The notes under the pieces were generated by a model that saw only the letters and a list, made by a program, of their open reading frames with translations, ran no database searches and was not told the DNA's origin. From contig NZ_LKET01000043.1 in NCBI RefSeq assembly GCF_001317355.1, positions 1-64,000 of the forward strand: a stretch of DNA of 64,000 nucleotides. The letters are read 5' to 3'. Positions 42,852 to 52,066 of the stretch are shown piece after piece. The first letter of the stretch is position 1; every line of letters begins with the position of its first letter. The position numbers and the translations under genes are program-made. This DNA comes from Oxobacter pfennigii. GTDB taxonomy: Bacteria; Bacillota; Clostridia; Clostridiales; Oxobacteraceae.

Positions 42852-44801
42852 ATGACACAAAAAAAGACCTATTATATTACGACACCTATATATTATCCCA
42901 GTGACAAGCTTCATATAGGTAATACCTATACAACCGTTGCTGCTGATGCTGCAGCCAGGTTTAAAAGGTTATCGGGATACGACGTAATGTTTTTGACGGG
43001 TACAGATGAGCATGGCCAGAAAATCCAGAGGATAGCCGAAGGCAAGGGCACTACTCCCAAGGAATATGTTGATAAAATCGTAGCCGGAATTAAAGAGTTG
43101 TGGAAAGTTATGGATATATCCTATGACAAATTCATACGTACGACAGACGGCTATCATGAACAGTCAGTTCAGAAGATATTTAAGAAGCTCTTTGATCAGG
43201 GGGATATATACAAAGGCCATTATGAAGGTCTTTATTGCACACCCTGTGAAGCCTTCTGGACAGAGACCCAGGTTTACGACGGCAAGTGTCCCGATTGCGG
43301 AAGGCCGGTGGAATTGACCCGGGAGGAAGCTTACTTCTTTAAAATGTCAAAATATCAGGAGAAGCTTTTAGCGCATATAGAAGAAAATCCTGAGTTTATA
43401 CAGCCGGAGTCCCGGAAAAATGAAATGATAAATAATTTCTTAAAACCGGGCCTGGAAGATTTATGCGTGTCCCGTACTTCCTTCAGCTGGGGAATTCCCG
43501 TCAGCTTCGATGAAAAGCATGTTGTATATGTATGGATAGATGCACTTTCAAACTATATCACGGCTTTGGGCTACGGTCAGGAAGAGGATTCCCTTTATAA
43601 GAAATACTGGCCTTGTGATGTCCATCTTGTGGGCAAAGATATAATAAGATTCCATACAATAATATGGCCGATTATGCTCATGGCTTTAGGAGTACCTCTT
43701 CCAAAGCAGGTATTCGGTCATGGATGGCTTTTAGTCGATGGCGGTAAAATGTCAAAATCAAAGGGCAATGTAGTAGACCCGGTGGTTTTGGTGGAGCATT
43801 TTGGCGTGGACCCTGTAAGGTATTATCTTTTAAGGGAAATACCTTTTGGCTCTGACGGTTTATTCAATAATGAGATATTTATGAAAAGAATAAACTCAGA
43901 CCTGGCTAACGACCTTGGAAACCTGGTATCCAGGACAGTGACCATGGTAGAAAAGTATTTTGACGGCAAAATCCCTGCTCCTGATAAAAAAGATATCTTC
44001 GATGAAGAACTCATAGCTTTAGCTGAAGCAGTACCTTCAAAGGTGGAAAAATTAATGGATGGGCTTAAAATAAGCGATTCATTAGAAGAGATATGGAAGC
44101 TTATCGGCCGCGCCAATAAATATATAGATGAGACAGCGCCTTGGGTGCTGGCGAAGGACGATGAAAACAAGGGAAGGCTTAAGACGGTAATTTATAACCT
44201 GTGTGAAACCATAAGGATAGTATCCGTGCTCATATCCTCATACCTTCCGTCAACATCTCCTAAAATAAACCTACAGCTGGGGATAGACGGAGAGCTTATA
44301 CAATGGGAGAGCATTAAAAAATTCGGTAAATTAAAGGCTGGAACGAAGGTTCAAAAAGGCGGAGTCATATTCCCAAGGGTAGATATTGAAAAGAAGCTTG
44401 CGGAGTTTGAAAAAATAAGAGAAGAACAGATAAATGCCGCAAATGCTTCAATAGTTTCTCCTATGGCGCCAATAAAGGAGCAAATTACAATCGACGATTT
44501 TGCAAAAATAGATTTAAGGGCTGCAAAAGTTATAGCCTGCGAAAAAATAAAGGGTTCTGATAAACTCTTAAAGCTTCAGCTGGAAATGGGGGGAGAAGTA
44601 AGGCAGGTTGTATCCGGAATTTCAAAATATGTAACCTGTGAGGAAATGGTGGGCAAAACCGTAGTAATTGTTGCCAACCTGAAACCGGCAAAACTTAAAG
44701 GCGAGGATTCCCTCGGCATGATACTGGCTGCTGAAAGGGACGATAAGCTGTCGCTGGTTACTTTATCAGGAGAATTCCCAACAGGAGCTTTGATAAAATG
44801 A
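42852..44801 (+). CDS. metG: methionyl-tRNA synthetase
   Basis: MetRS charges tRNA-Met. The class I motifs are HIGN at residues 21-24 and KMSKS at 299-303. The zinc site has Cys 129, 132, 146 and 149. A C-terminal tRNA-binding (Trbp111-like) domain begins near residue 545 (IDDFAKIDLRAAKVIACEKI), as in the dimeric Firmicute form. It has 649 residues. AGGAGG precedes ATG 42852, and a Met-specific T-box lies upstream. It overlaps tatD by four bases. Confidence 0.97.
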   Translation: MTQKKTYYITTPIYYPSDKLHIGNTYTTVAADAAARFKRLSGYDVMFLTGTDEHGQKIQRIAEGKGTTPKEYVDKIVAGIKELWKVMDISYDKFIRTTDGYHEQSVQKIFKKLFDQGDIYKGHYEGLYCTPCEAFWTETQVYDGKCPDCGRPVELTREEAYFFKMSKYQEKLLAHIEENPEFIQPESRKNEMINNFLKPGLEDLCVSRTSFSWGIPVSFDEKHVVYVWIDALSNYITALGYGQEEDSLYKKYWPCDVHLVGKDIIRFHTIIWPIMLMALGVPLPKQVFGHGWLLVDGGKMSKSKGNVVDPVVLVEHFGVDPVRYYLLREIPFGSDGLFNNEIFMKRINSDLANDLGNLVSRTVTMVEKYFDGKIPAPDKKDIFDEELIALAEAVPSKVEKLMDGLKISDSLEEIWKLIGRANKYIDETAPWVLAKDDENKGRLKTVIYNLCETIRIVSVLISSYLPSTSPKINLQLGIDGELIQWESIKKFGKLKAGTKVQKGGVIFPRVDIEKKLAEFEKIREEQINAANASIVSPMAPIKEQITIDDFAKIDLRAAKVIACEKIKGSDKLLKLQLEMGGEVRQVVSGISKYVTCEEMVGKTVVIVANLKPAKLKGEDSLGMILAAERDDKLSLVTLSGEFPTGALIK

Positions 44802-45565
44802 TATTTGATTCCCATGCCCATTATGACGACGAGGCCTTTGATGCCGACAGAGACCAGGTTCTAAAAGAGGTAAAGGAAAGCAAGGTTTCATATATAGTAA
44901 ATGCCGGTTCCAGTATTGAATCATCAAAGAGAGGCATAGAGCTGTCCGGTAAGTACGATTTTATATATGCAGCAGTAGGTATTCACCCCCACGATGCTAA
45001 AAATTTTGATAAAAAATCAATTGAAGTTTTAAAGGACCTGGCCGCCTTTCCCAAAGTAGTTGCAATTGGAGAAATAGGGCTGGATTATTATTATGATTTT
45101 TCATACAAGGAAGACCAGATAAAAGCCTTTGAGGAGCAAATAAAGCTAGGATTAGAATTAAATCTGCCCATTATTGTTCATGACAGGGATGCCCATAGTG
45201 ATACCTTTGAAATAATCAAAAAATATATAAAGGATGGGTTAAAGGGGATTATCCATTGTTATTCGGGCAGCGCTGAAATGGCGGTGCAATATACAAAACT
45301 GGGCTTTTATATTGGTTTAGGCGGAGTCATTACATTTAAAAATGCCGTAAAATCCCTTGAAGTCTTAAAAAATATACCACAGGATAAAATATTAATTGAA
45401 ACCGATTGCCCTTATTTGACACCCGTACCCCATAGAGGAAAAAGAAATGATTCTCGATATCTTAAATATGTGGTGGATAAGGCAGCGGAAGTGCTTGCTA
45501 TGGACAGAGAAGAGTTTATAAAATTAACCTGTGAAAACGGAAAAAGAATATTTAATATGAAGTAG
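44798..45565 (+). CDS. TatD-family metal-dependent DNase (YabD)
   Basis: A 255-residue TIM-barrel hydrolase. Metal ligands are visible in DSHAHYDDEAFD (HxH near residue 5), AIGEIGLDYYYDFSY near 88, IVHDRDAH near 127, IIHCYSG near 150 and IETDCPYLTPVPHRGKRN near 200. TatD proteins are nucleases with a role in DNA repair or turnover. The ATGA overlap with metG indicates a shared transcript, as in B. subtilis. Confidence 0.95.
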   Translation: MIFDSHAHYDDEAFDADRDQVLKEVKESKVSYIVNAGSSIESSKRGIELSGKYDFIYAAVGIHPHDAKNFDKKSIEVLKDLAAFPKVVAIGEIGLDYYYDFSYKEDQIKAFEEQIKLGLELNLPIIVHDRDAHSDTFEIIKKYIKDGLKGIIHCYSGSAEMAVQYTKLGFYIGLGGVITFKNAVKSLEVLKNIPQDKILIETDCPYLTPVPHRGKRNDSRYLKYVVDKAAEVLAMDREEFIKLTCENGKRIFNMK

Positions 45566-45577
45566 AACCAGAAATTT

Positions 45578-45620
45578 AAAGCTTATGTTAAAAATTACCA
45601 AATTTTTCAACATAAGCTTT
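45578..45620 (+). terminator. terminator-like hairpin after tatD
   Basis: AAGCTTATGTTAAAAATT and AATTTTTCAACATAAGCTT form a long A/T-rich stem. The T-run behind it is weak, so termination is likely but not certain. Confidence 0.65.
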
Positions 45621-45841
45621 ACTATTTTAGGAATTCTGTTATAATAGTTAGTGTTCCAGCTTTATCCTTGTCTTCATAAATACTCCAACAAATAAATAGC
45701 TGATCTCTTGTTAAACAAGCCTGTATAACACCCAACATAAATGGATATAATTACCAATACAAAAGACGATATGATAACTTATGCCGCTATTTGCGCCATT
45801 TCTTGTGGTCGAGAATTGGACATGTTTAAATAGTAAGGCAA

Positions 45842-45886
45842 AAGACAGGAGTCCCTTATTAACTAACTGATTTTTGTTCCTGTCTT
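45842..45886 (+). promoter_or_regulatory. hairpin in the yabE leader
   Basis: AAGACAGGA (45842-45850) pairs with TCCTGTCTT (45878-45886) just before the ribosome binding site AAAGGAGG at 45891. The roughly 260 bases upstream of it hold no supported gene. The hairpin could affect translation or be part of a longer leader. Confidence 0.45.
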
Positions 45887-45905
45887 GAACAAAGGAGGTT
45901 TTATC

Positions 45906-46940
45906 ATGAACAAGAGTTTTAAAGATAAGATGATCAGCTTTTTTTCAAATAACCCTGCCATAACCTTGACCTGTATGCTGCTGCTAGTCGTATCTTTGGT
46001 TATTGCCGGCGCTTCACAAAAAGAAGTGTTTATAATAGAGGGCAATAAAAGCACGGCTGCAGTAACATTCAAGAGTACCGTAGGAGAACTTTTAGATCAG
46101 AATCAAATCCAATTAGATTTGAAGGATAAAGTGTTTCCTGGAATTGATTCCATGATAAAGGATGGAGACAGAGTCATAATAAAACGGGCAGTGCCTATCA
46201 CGGTAATTACAGACGGGGAGGAAATTCAGTTTATAACTGCTGAAGAAAACGTGGAGGATATGCTCTTTGCGGAAGGCATAGCATTAGATGAGAAAGATAA
46301 GGTATATCCCGAAATGGATACAGCCATTTCAAAGGGCATGGAAGTAAAAGTGGTAAGAGTTACGGAGAAGGAAATAACCGAAAAAGAGATAATTGCATAC
46401 ACTAAAGAAATACAACCTAAGCCGGACTGGGAAGCAGGCGAGGAAAAGGAATTAAGACAGGGTGAAAACGGCGAGAAGGAAAAGACCATAAAAATCACCT
46501 ATGAGGACGGAGTTGAAAAGAGCCGGGAAGTTATTGACGAGAAAATAATAAAACCGGCCGTAAGCCTTTTGATAGCAGCAGGTACTCTGGATACTAAGGT
46601 TTTATCCAGAGGAGATACTATCAGATTTGAAAAGATGATGGTTATGAAGGCTACATCTTATACTGATGATATTGCTAACACCGGAAAAATAGGTGGTAAC
46701 ACTGCTACCGGTACAAAACCCAGAAGGATTTCCGGGGGAGGAAAATGGAGTACCGTCGCAGTGGACCCCAAAGTAATTCCTTTAGGAACCGAGCTTTATA
46801 TTGAAGGATATGGTTATGCCATCGCAGAAGATACAGGCGGAGCGGTAAAAGGAAATATTATAGACCTGTTCTTCACGCAGAATACGGAAGAGTATCTTGC
46901 ATGGAGTACCCATAAAACTAAGGTTTATATTCTTAAGTAG
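45906..46940 (+). CDS. yabE: YabE-like cell wall protein with DUF348, G5 and 3D domains
   Basis: A secreted or membrane-anchored protein of 344 residues. The N-terminal helix (AITLTCMLLLVVSLVIAGA) is followed by two ubiquitin-like DUF348 repeats (residues ~38-75 and ~95-145), a G5-like region and a C-terminal 3D domain with AVDPKVIPLGTELYIEGYGYAIAEDTGGAVKGNIIDLF. The three aspartates of 3D domains are present. Related Rpf/MltA-like proteins cleave or bind peptidoglycan. AAAGGAGG precedes ATG 45906. It stands between tatD and rnmV as in B. subtilis. Confidence 0.92.
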   Translation: MNKSFKDKMISFFSNNPAITLTCMLLLVVSLVIAGASQKEVFIIEGNKSTAAVTFKSTVGELLDQNQIQLDLKDKVFPGIDSMIKDGDRVIIKRAVPITVITDGEEIQFITAEENVEDMLFAEGIALDEKDKVYPEMDTAISKGMEVKVVRVTEKEITEKEIIAYTKEIQPKPDWEAGEEKELRQGENGEKEKTIKITYEDGVEKSREVIDEKIIKPAVSLLIAAGTLDTKVLSRGDTIRFEKMMVMKATSYTDDIANTGKIGGNTATGTKPRRISGGGKWSTVAVDPKVIPLGTELYIEGYGYAIAEDTGGAVKGNIIDLFFTQNTEEYLAWSTHKTKVYILK

Positions 46941-46965
46941 TAGTTATAAAATAATAATGGTATAA

Positions 46966-47001
46966 TAAATAGAGCAGGGATTAACCCTGCTCTATTTATT
47001 A
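46966..47001 (+). terminator. terminator after yabE
   Basis: AATAGAGCAGGG and CCCTGCTCTATT form a stem followed by TATT. It stands between yabE and rnmV. Confidence 0.82.
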
Positions 47002-47025
47002 CATCAGTTAAGTGTGAGGATATTT

Positions 47026-47580
47026 ATGATAAAAGAAATCATTGTCGTAGAAGGCAGAGATGATTATATAGCAGTAAAAAGGGCGGTAGATGCAGAAATA
47101 ATTGTTACAGGCGGATGGTCCTTAAGAAAAAGTGTAAGGGAAAGTATCAAGACAGCCGGTGAGCGAAGGGGAGTAATAATATTTACAGACCCCGACTATG
47201 CAGGAGAAATGATAAGAAAAAGAGTTCAAAGCCTGGTCAAAGGGTGCAAGCATGCCTTCCTCCCCGTGGATTTAGCCACTAAAAACGGAGATATAGGTAT
47301 TGAAAACGCTGAACCTCAGGATATACTGGATGCATTGAATAAGGCCAGGGCTGAGAGCACAGAGAAAAGACAGGAGTTTACGGTTAACGACCTAATTGAG
47401 AACGGCCTTTTAGGAACTTTGGAATCTGGACTAAAAAGAGATAAAATAGGGAGAATACTGGGTATTGGCCATGCAAACGGCAAGCAGTTTTTATCCAGGC
47501 TTAATAATTATGGTATAACAAGGGAAGAATTCATAGAGGCGATAAAACGAGTTAATAAACAGGGGTATGAAAATGAATGA
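47026..47580 (+). CDS. rnmV: ribonuclease M5
   Basis: RNase M5 matures the 5S rRNA ends. The Toprim domain has IIVVEGRDDYIAVKRA at residues 4-19 with the catalytic Glu, VTGGW, and IFTDPDYAGE near 60 with the DxD motif. It has 184 residues. GTGAGG precedes ATG 47026. It overlaps ksgA by 8 bases; the pair is conserved in Firmicutes. Confidence 0.95.
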   Translation: MIKEIIVVEGRDDYIAVKRAVDAEIIVTGGWSLRKSVRESIKTAGERRGVIIFTDPDYAGEMIRKRVQSLVKGCKHAFLPVDLATKNGDIGIENAEPQDILDALNKARAESTEKRQEFTVNDLIENGLLGTLESGLKRDKIGRILGIGHANGKQFLSRLNNYGITREEFIEAIKRVNKQGYENE

Positions 47581-48430
47581 TTTGATAAAGAGCATAAGGA
47601 CAAGGTCTATAATCGAAAAATACGGATTTAGGTTTAACAAAAGCTTGGGGCAGAATTTCCTTATAGATGATTTAGTACTGAAGACTATAATTGAAGCGGC
47701 TGAAATAACAAAAGATGACAGCGTACTTGAAATAGGACCAGGTATCGGAACCCTGACATTAGAACTCTCGGGAAATGCGGGAAAAGTAATGGCAATCGAG
47801 GTGGATAAAAATCTGATACCTATTTTATCAGATGTCCTTAAAGACGCAGGTAACGTAAAACTGTATGAAGGGGATGCCTTAAAAGTAAATATAAAGGAAG
47901 CAGCAGGAGATTTCTTAAATTTTCCAATAACCATATGTGCCAATCTTCCCTATTACATAACAACACCCCTTATAACCAAGTTTTTTAAGGAAAGTATAGA
48001 TGTTAAAAACATAGTTGTCATGGTTCAAAAAGAAGTTGCCGAAAGGATGGCAGCACAACCCGGAGGAAAGGACTATGGGGCATTATCCCTTTTAGTTCAA
48101 TATTATTCAAAGCCCCGGATTGTTGCTAAGGTGCCGCCCCATTGTTTTATGCCAAGGCCCAAGGTGGATTCGGTTGTTATAAAGCTTGAAATAAATAAAC
48201 GGCCCCCTGTTGAAGTCGAAGACCTGGAACTTTTTTTTTCCATAATAAGGGATTCATTCAACCAAAGGAGAAAAACCCTTTCAAATTCTTTGAAATCTTT
48301 GAAGCTTTCAAAGGAGGAATTGAATACCGCCTTTGAAAAAAGCGGCATAGACCCAATAAGAAGGGGCGAAACATTGTCAATTGAGGAATTCGCCCGAGTT
48401 TCCAATGAAGTGTATAATTTAAGAAAATAA
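47573..48430 (+). CDS. rsmA: 16S rRNA dimethyladenosine transferase
   Basis: KsgA/RsmA dimethylates A1518 and A1519 of 16S rRNA. LGQNFLIDDLVLKTII, VLEIGPGIGTLTLEL near residue 55 and CANLPYYITTPL near 124 are visible, followed by MVQKEVAERM and CFMPRPKVDSVVIKL. AGGGG lies seven bases before ATG 47573; ATG 47567 is two codons upstream but too close to that site. Length (285) is normal. Confidence 0.95.
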   Translation: MNDLIKSIRTRSIIEKYGFRFNKSLGQNFLIDDLVLKTIIEAAEITKDDSVLEIGPGIGTLTLELSGNAGKVMAIEVDKNLIPILSDVLKDAGNVKLYEGDALKVNIKEAAGDFLNFPITICANLPYYITTPLITKFFKESIDVKNIVVMVQKEVAERMAAQPGGKDYGALSLLVQYYSKPRIVAKVPPHCFMPRPKVDSVVIKLEINKRPPVEVEDLELFFSIIRDSFNQRRKTLSNSLKSLKLSKEELNTAFEKSGIDPIRRGETLSIEEFARVSNEVYNLRK

Positions 48431-48445
48431 AGATAGTTTTTTTGT

Positions 48446-48473
48446 CACTTTACCCGTTTTCCTTCATATATTA
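48446..48473 (+). promoter_or_regulatory. possible sigma-K-like promoter
   Basis: CATATATTA at 48465-48473 matches the sigma-K -10 pattern CATANNNTA, and an AC pair lies 16 bases upstream instead of the usual 17. If real it would place the next gene in the mother cell. The match is weak. Confidence 0.3.
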
Positions 48474-48508
48474 TATTGAATTAATATTTTTTTGAGGGAG
48501 GGTACGAA

Positions 48509-49969
48509 TTGGCTGCCAAAAAAAGCTACAATAGATTTTTTATAATCTTTCAGGAAGAGGACAAGGGATACGGAATAGGGCCGGGCAGAATGCCTACCGG
48601 ATATGTAAAAGTCGAGACTAAAAATGATAAAGGCAAGGTAACAGCTTATGTTCAGAATCTAAAGCCCTTTGAAAACGGTGAATGTTTGTACAAGTGCTAT
48701 CTAATAAGTCACAAGGATGGGAAGGATAGCGTCGCCTATTTGGGTATAATGAACATAGATGAGTTCGGAAGAGGAGAATCCTCGTGGGAATCGGGAGCTG
48801 ATAATGCTTTTGACACCAAGCTATCAATAGATAAATTCAATGCTGCTGCCATCATTGTCGACAGAGAGGACGCAGACTCGGTAGTAGCTCCTCTTGCAGG
48901 ATATATGAGCAAGGAGAAATTTGAGTGGAGGAGTGCCATTCCTAATCCTAAAGCAAAGGCAGTACAGCCTGCGGTACAAACTGACGAAGATAAACCAGAG
49001 GATGAGTCCGTTGAAAGTATTATGTTCTCAAAATATGAAAAGGAAATCAGCGGCATTATAGAAGGCGAGGCAGAGGTCTTAAGTGAAAGCCTGGAAGTAA
49101 AAGAAGAAGAGGCCCCTGTAGAAAATGTAAGTGCCAATGAACCGGAAGAAAAAAGGGAATACGTTAATATAATAGACCAGGCCGAAGAAAGTGCTGCAAA
49201 TTATACAAGAGATAAACACAAACATAATAAAAAAGATGATAAGAAGAAAAAGAAGAATTTATATGGACATATGCAGGATATGAATTTAAGCCCTTACAGC
49301 GCACTTATGGGTTATCCTAATTGCATGGGTCAGCAGCAGCTTCCGATGGGCATGAGTATGGGAATGCCGGCCTCTATGCACATGGGATGCCCCTTTATGA
49401 CAGGAAATCAAAATATGATGGGCATGGGCTTAATGGGTATGGATTATCAGAATTTCATGGGTTATCCTAACATGATGGGAATGGAAACAATGGATGATTT
49501 GGACAATGACGCAGAAGAAGGAAGGGACATGATTAAAGATGCTTTAGAAGATATTCTGGAGGATTATGAAGAGATAAAAATGGATAAGGATTTTCCATCC
49601 TGCAGATTATGGAAAGTAGATATGGATAAATATCAGAGGGATGGACGCAAGATGTTTGTTTTCCCCTGTTATGACCTTATATTTTATCCATTCCTTAATA
49701 ATGCCAATATAAATATTCAAAACAGCATGAAAAAATATGGACACTATCTCTTTGGAATTCAATACCAGGATAAAGGCGATCGTCAGGCCGGCAGAGCTTT
49801 AAGAAGATTGGTATTTGGCATACCCGGAACTAATAATCCCTTTGAACAGCCTTTCCCGGGTATGGGTGATTTTGTGTCATGGATACCTTCCTCAAAAGGC
49901 AGCAAGGATATGGGCTATTGGGTAATGATGTACGATCCGATTACAGGAATAATAGGTCAAAACGATTAG
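48509..49969 (+). CDS. clostridial hypothetical protein with a Met/Gly-rich segment
   Basis: A 486-residue protein that I do not recognise by function. Residues 1-150 form a compact domain (FFIIFQEEDKGYGIGPGRMPTGYVKVE, then FGRGESSWESGA). A charged, low-complexity linker runs to about 250 and ends in a Lys-rich patch. Residues ~258-330 are very rich in Met and Gly (MGMSMGMPASMHMGCPF and MMGMGLMGMDYQNFMGYPNMMGM). The last ~140 residues are folded again (YQRDGRKMFVFPCYDLIFYP, SWIPSSKGSKDMGYWVMMY). Met-rich segments of this kind occur in spore coat proteins. TTG 48509 follows GGGAGGG. A tentative sigma-K-like promoter precedes it. Confidence 0.75.
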   Translation: MAAKKSYNRFFIIFQEEDKGYGIGPGRMPTGYVKVETKNDKGKVTAYVQNLKPFENGECLYKCYLISHKDGKDSVAYLGIMNIDEFGRGESSWESGADNAFDTKLSIDKFNAAAIIVDREDADSVVAPLAGYMSKEKFEWRSAIPNPKAKAVQPAVQTDEDKPEDESVESIMFSKYEKEISGIIEGEAEVLSESLEVKEEEAPVENVSANEPEEKREYVNIIDQAEESAANYTRDKHKHNKKDDKKKKKNLYGHMQDMNLSPYSALMGYPNCMGQQQLPMGMSMGMPASMHMGCPFMTGNQNMMGMGLMGMDYQNFMGYPNMMGMETMDDLDNDAEEGRDMIKDALEDILEDYEEIKMDKDFPSCRLWKVDMDKYQRDGRKMFVFPCYDLIFYPFLNNANINIQNSMKKYGHYLFGIQYQDKGDRQAGRALRRLVFGIPGTNNPFEQPFPGMGDFVSWIPSSKGSKDMGYWVMMYDPITGIIGQND

Positions 49970-49993
49970 TTGAGGCCAAGCAAGATATTATAG

Positions 49994-50034
49994 AAAGGAA
50001 GACCCAAATTTTAAAGGGGCCTTCCTTTGTTATT
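49994..50034. terminator. bidirectional terminator between convergent genes
   Basis: AAAGGAAG.CCC (49994-50005) and GGG.CTTCCTTT (50016-50028) form a stem. Its right arm is coding sequence for the end of the minus-strand gene. Confidence 0.8.
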
Positions 50035-51306
50035 GTTAATTAAGGTTAAACTATGAAGCTTATCAATTATAATTTTAACTCTTGAGATCAAGGGGATGGA
50101 TAGGGACGTCTTCTCACTTTTTGTTCCGCAGCTTATGATCAGCCATTCCTCATGAAGTTTGTAAAAGGGATAGTAAAGACATAAGCCTAAGGCTATGTTT
50201 AACAATTGGAGCAGGATTATAAATATGACATTCACTATTGTTAAGTTTCCTGAAAGTATAGCGGTGCCTGATATTGCATGTACTTCAATGGAAATGAGAC
50301 CGGAAGATACCGAAGCTTCATTCATGAATGTACTTAAGATGGAATGAGCGATAAAAGGCAGAGCATATACCGGGTTTAATATTATAGGTACTGCCAGCAA
50401 AACAGGGTAGGGTATATTGAAAATCCCCGGAATGATGCACAAAGTTCCTAGCTGTTTTAAATGCTTTGACGGTGACAATAAAAATAAAATTATCAAAGGC
50501 AAGAGGGTACTTGCTCCTCCTAAGTTGGAAAAAATACTGTATGAAGGTGTGCCTAATACTTCGCCGTTCATACCTATAATGTACATAAGAGATGTTTGTA
50601 GAGAACCTAAAATTGCTTTTGCAAAAGAAGAGCCTAAAAGTCCTTTGTAATTTATGAATGCCGGCGACAAAAAGGCAGTAAGATAGTTAAGGAGTATATT
50701 ATAGCCCCAGCCTATGAGCCACATAAAGGGGACTACAATCATGATGGGGAATATATTTTTAAAGCCGTAGGAAAGTGCGGGAGAGACTCCTTTTTTAATT
50801 GTAAAACCCATATTTTTAGACTTAATAAGTGCCAGCAGATTTATACATGCAGCGGAAATAATGAAGCCTGATAAAAGACTGCTGGGCCCTGTTATTTTGC
50901 TCAATTCTAAAAGCGTGAGTGCCGTATCATTATATCCGGGAATTAATATTGCAAGATAAGAAATAGCCGTTATCAATGCAGATAATAAGGGATCAAGATT
51001 TTTGTTTTTTGCAAGGCAGTAGGAAAGCATAAAGGATGCCGTAATGCCTGCCATTCCGTAAGTAAGGTAATAAGGTATCATTAATTGCTCCCTTATTCCG
51101 TAGGCTGCCGAGGTCCATAATTTTAAAAGGCCAGTGTTTGTCCACTCCGGAGGGTTGGCGGCGATATAAAATATACTGCCTATAAGTGTCATGGGAAAGC
51201 ACAGAGAAACCAAAATGTCCTTTACATTAGATACATATAAATTTTTTTCATGCTTGTCCAAGATTTCTATAAGCTTAGTTTTGAGTAAGGTTAATTTTTC
51301 TTTCAT
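50011..51306 (-). CDS. orphan EIIC-like membrane protein (lactose/cellobiose PTS fold) lacking key residues
   Basis: A 431-residue membrane protein with the fold pattern of cellobiose-type PTS EIIC (ten or more helices, LGSLQTSLMYIIGMNGEVLG, then IPGIFNIPYPVLLAVPIILNP). Canonical proteins have GIHG and INEP at these points, and the His and Glu bind the sugar. Here residue 247 is Asn and residue 300 is Tyr, so both are lost. No EIIA, EIIB or glycosidase gene is adjacent. It may have lost phosphotransfer transport or taken up another job. The start ATG at 51306 has GAGGATGAGTT upstream. Confidence 0.8.
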   Translation of the reverse strand: MKEKLTLLKTKLIEILDKHEKNLYVSNVKDILVSLCFPMTLIGSIFYIAANPPEWTNTGLLKLWTSAAYGIREQLMIPYYLTYGMAGITASFMLSYCLAKNKNLDPLLSALITAISYLAILIPGYNDTALTLLELSKITGPSSLLSGFIISAACINLLALIKSKNMGFTIKKGVSPALSYGFKNIFPIMIVVPFMWLIGWGYNILLNYLTAFLSPAFINYKGLLGSSFAKAILGSLQTSLMYIIGMNGEVLGTPSYSIFSNLGGASTLLPLIILFLLSPSKHLKQLGTLCIIPGIFNIPYPVLLAVPIILNPVYALPFIAHSILSTFMNEASVSSGLISIEVHAISGTAILSGNLTIVNVIFIILLQLLNIALGLCLYYPFYKLHEEWLIISCGTKSEKTSLSIPLISRVKIIIDKLHSLTLINNNKGRPL

Positions 51307-51479
51307 AACTCATCCTCCACATAATTTAAAAAATAGTTTTATTTTCTGTTAATCCATATATAAAATTATTGACGGCATTTATAATTTTTAATCCTTCAAG
51401 CTCATTCAAATATATTAATATTCCTGTATAATAAGAATATATATTAACAGTAGCTAAATTAAAAAGGATGGTGCTGCTG

Positions 51480-52058
51480 TTGGTAGTTATAGATATGAGA
51501 AGTTCAAAACGCAGGGCTTTAATTGTAGTCTGCCTTATATTAATAATTGTCGTTATATTTTTAGCCAGAAAAAATATTGAAACATATAATGCAATAACCT
51601 TAAAGGATATAAATTATAAGGCGTACACAGGATTGAACGGAATGCTTTCCTATAAGCTTCCTGCGGATTGGAGCGCTCAAGAACAAAATTTAAACAGTAC
51701 TGAAATCGTATATCATATGGATTTTGAAACAAAGGATAAAAAGATACATGGCTATGTTGAGATATTAAACTTTAATAAACCCCTGATAAATTTTTTAAAT
51801 GAAAGCAAGAAGAATTTACTGGAAATAATTTCCTTTAAACAGTATACCATAGAACCTATAAAAATTGACGGGGCAGACGGATATATTTTAATGTATTCAA
51901 AAAGAAGTAATAATAAATACATAAAAGCATTTGAAGTTTTCAGACAGGATAAGGATAATATTTTCCACAGATTTGCTTTTTATATGGACGAACAGGAGTG
52001 GGAAAATGAATTGCGGCCTGTGCTTTTGGAAATTGCGGCTTCAGCTGTTTTAAAATAG
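51480..52058 (+). CDS. hypothetical membrane-anchored protein
   Basis: A protein of about 192 residues with one N-terminal membrane helix (ALIVVCLILIIVVIFLARK) after a basic start. The soluble part is beta-rich with LNGMLSYKLPADWSAQEQN and later ADGYILMYSKRSNN, resembling PsbP-like or lipoprotein sensor domains in layout only. TTG 51480 has AAGGATGG upstream at good spacing; ATG 51468 and ATG 51495 are alternatives. The next gene begins eight bases after its stop. The function is unknown. Confidence 0.68.
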   Translation: MVVIDMRSSKRRALIVVCLILIIVVIFLARKNIETYNAITLKDINYKAYTGLNGMLSYKLPADWSAQEQNLNSTEIVYHMDFETKDKKIHGYVEILNFNKPLINFLNESKKNLLEIISFKQYTIEPIKIDGADGYILMYSKRSNNKYIKAFEVFRQDKDNIFHRFAFYMDEQEWENELRPVLLEIAASAVLK

Positions 52059-52066
52059 GTGATTTT

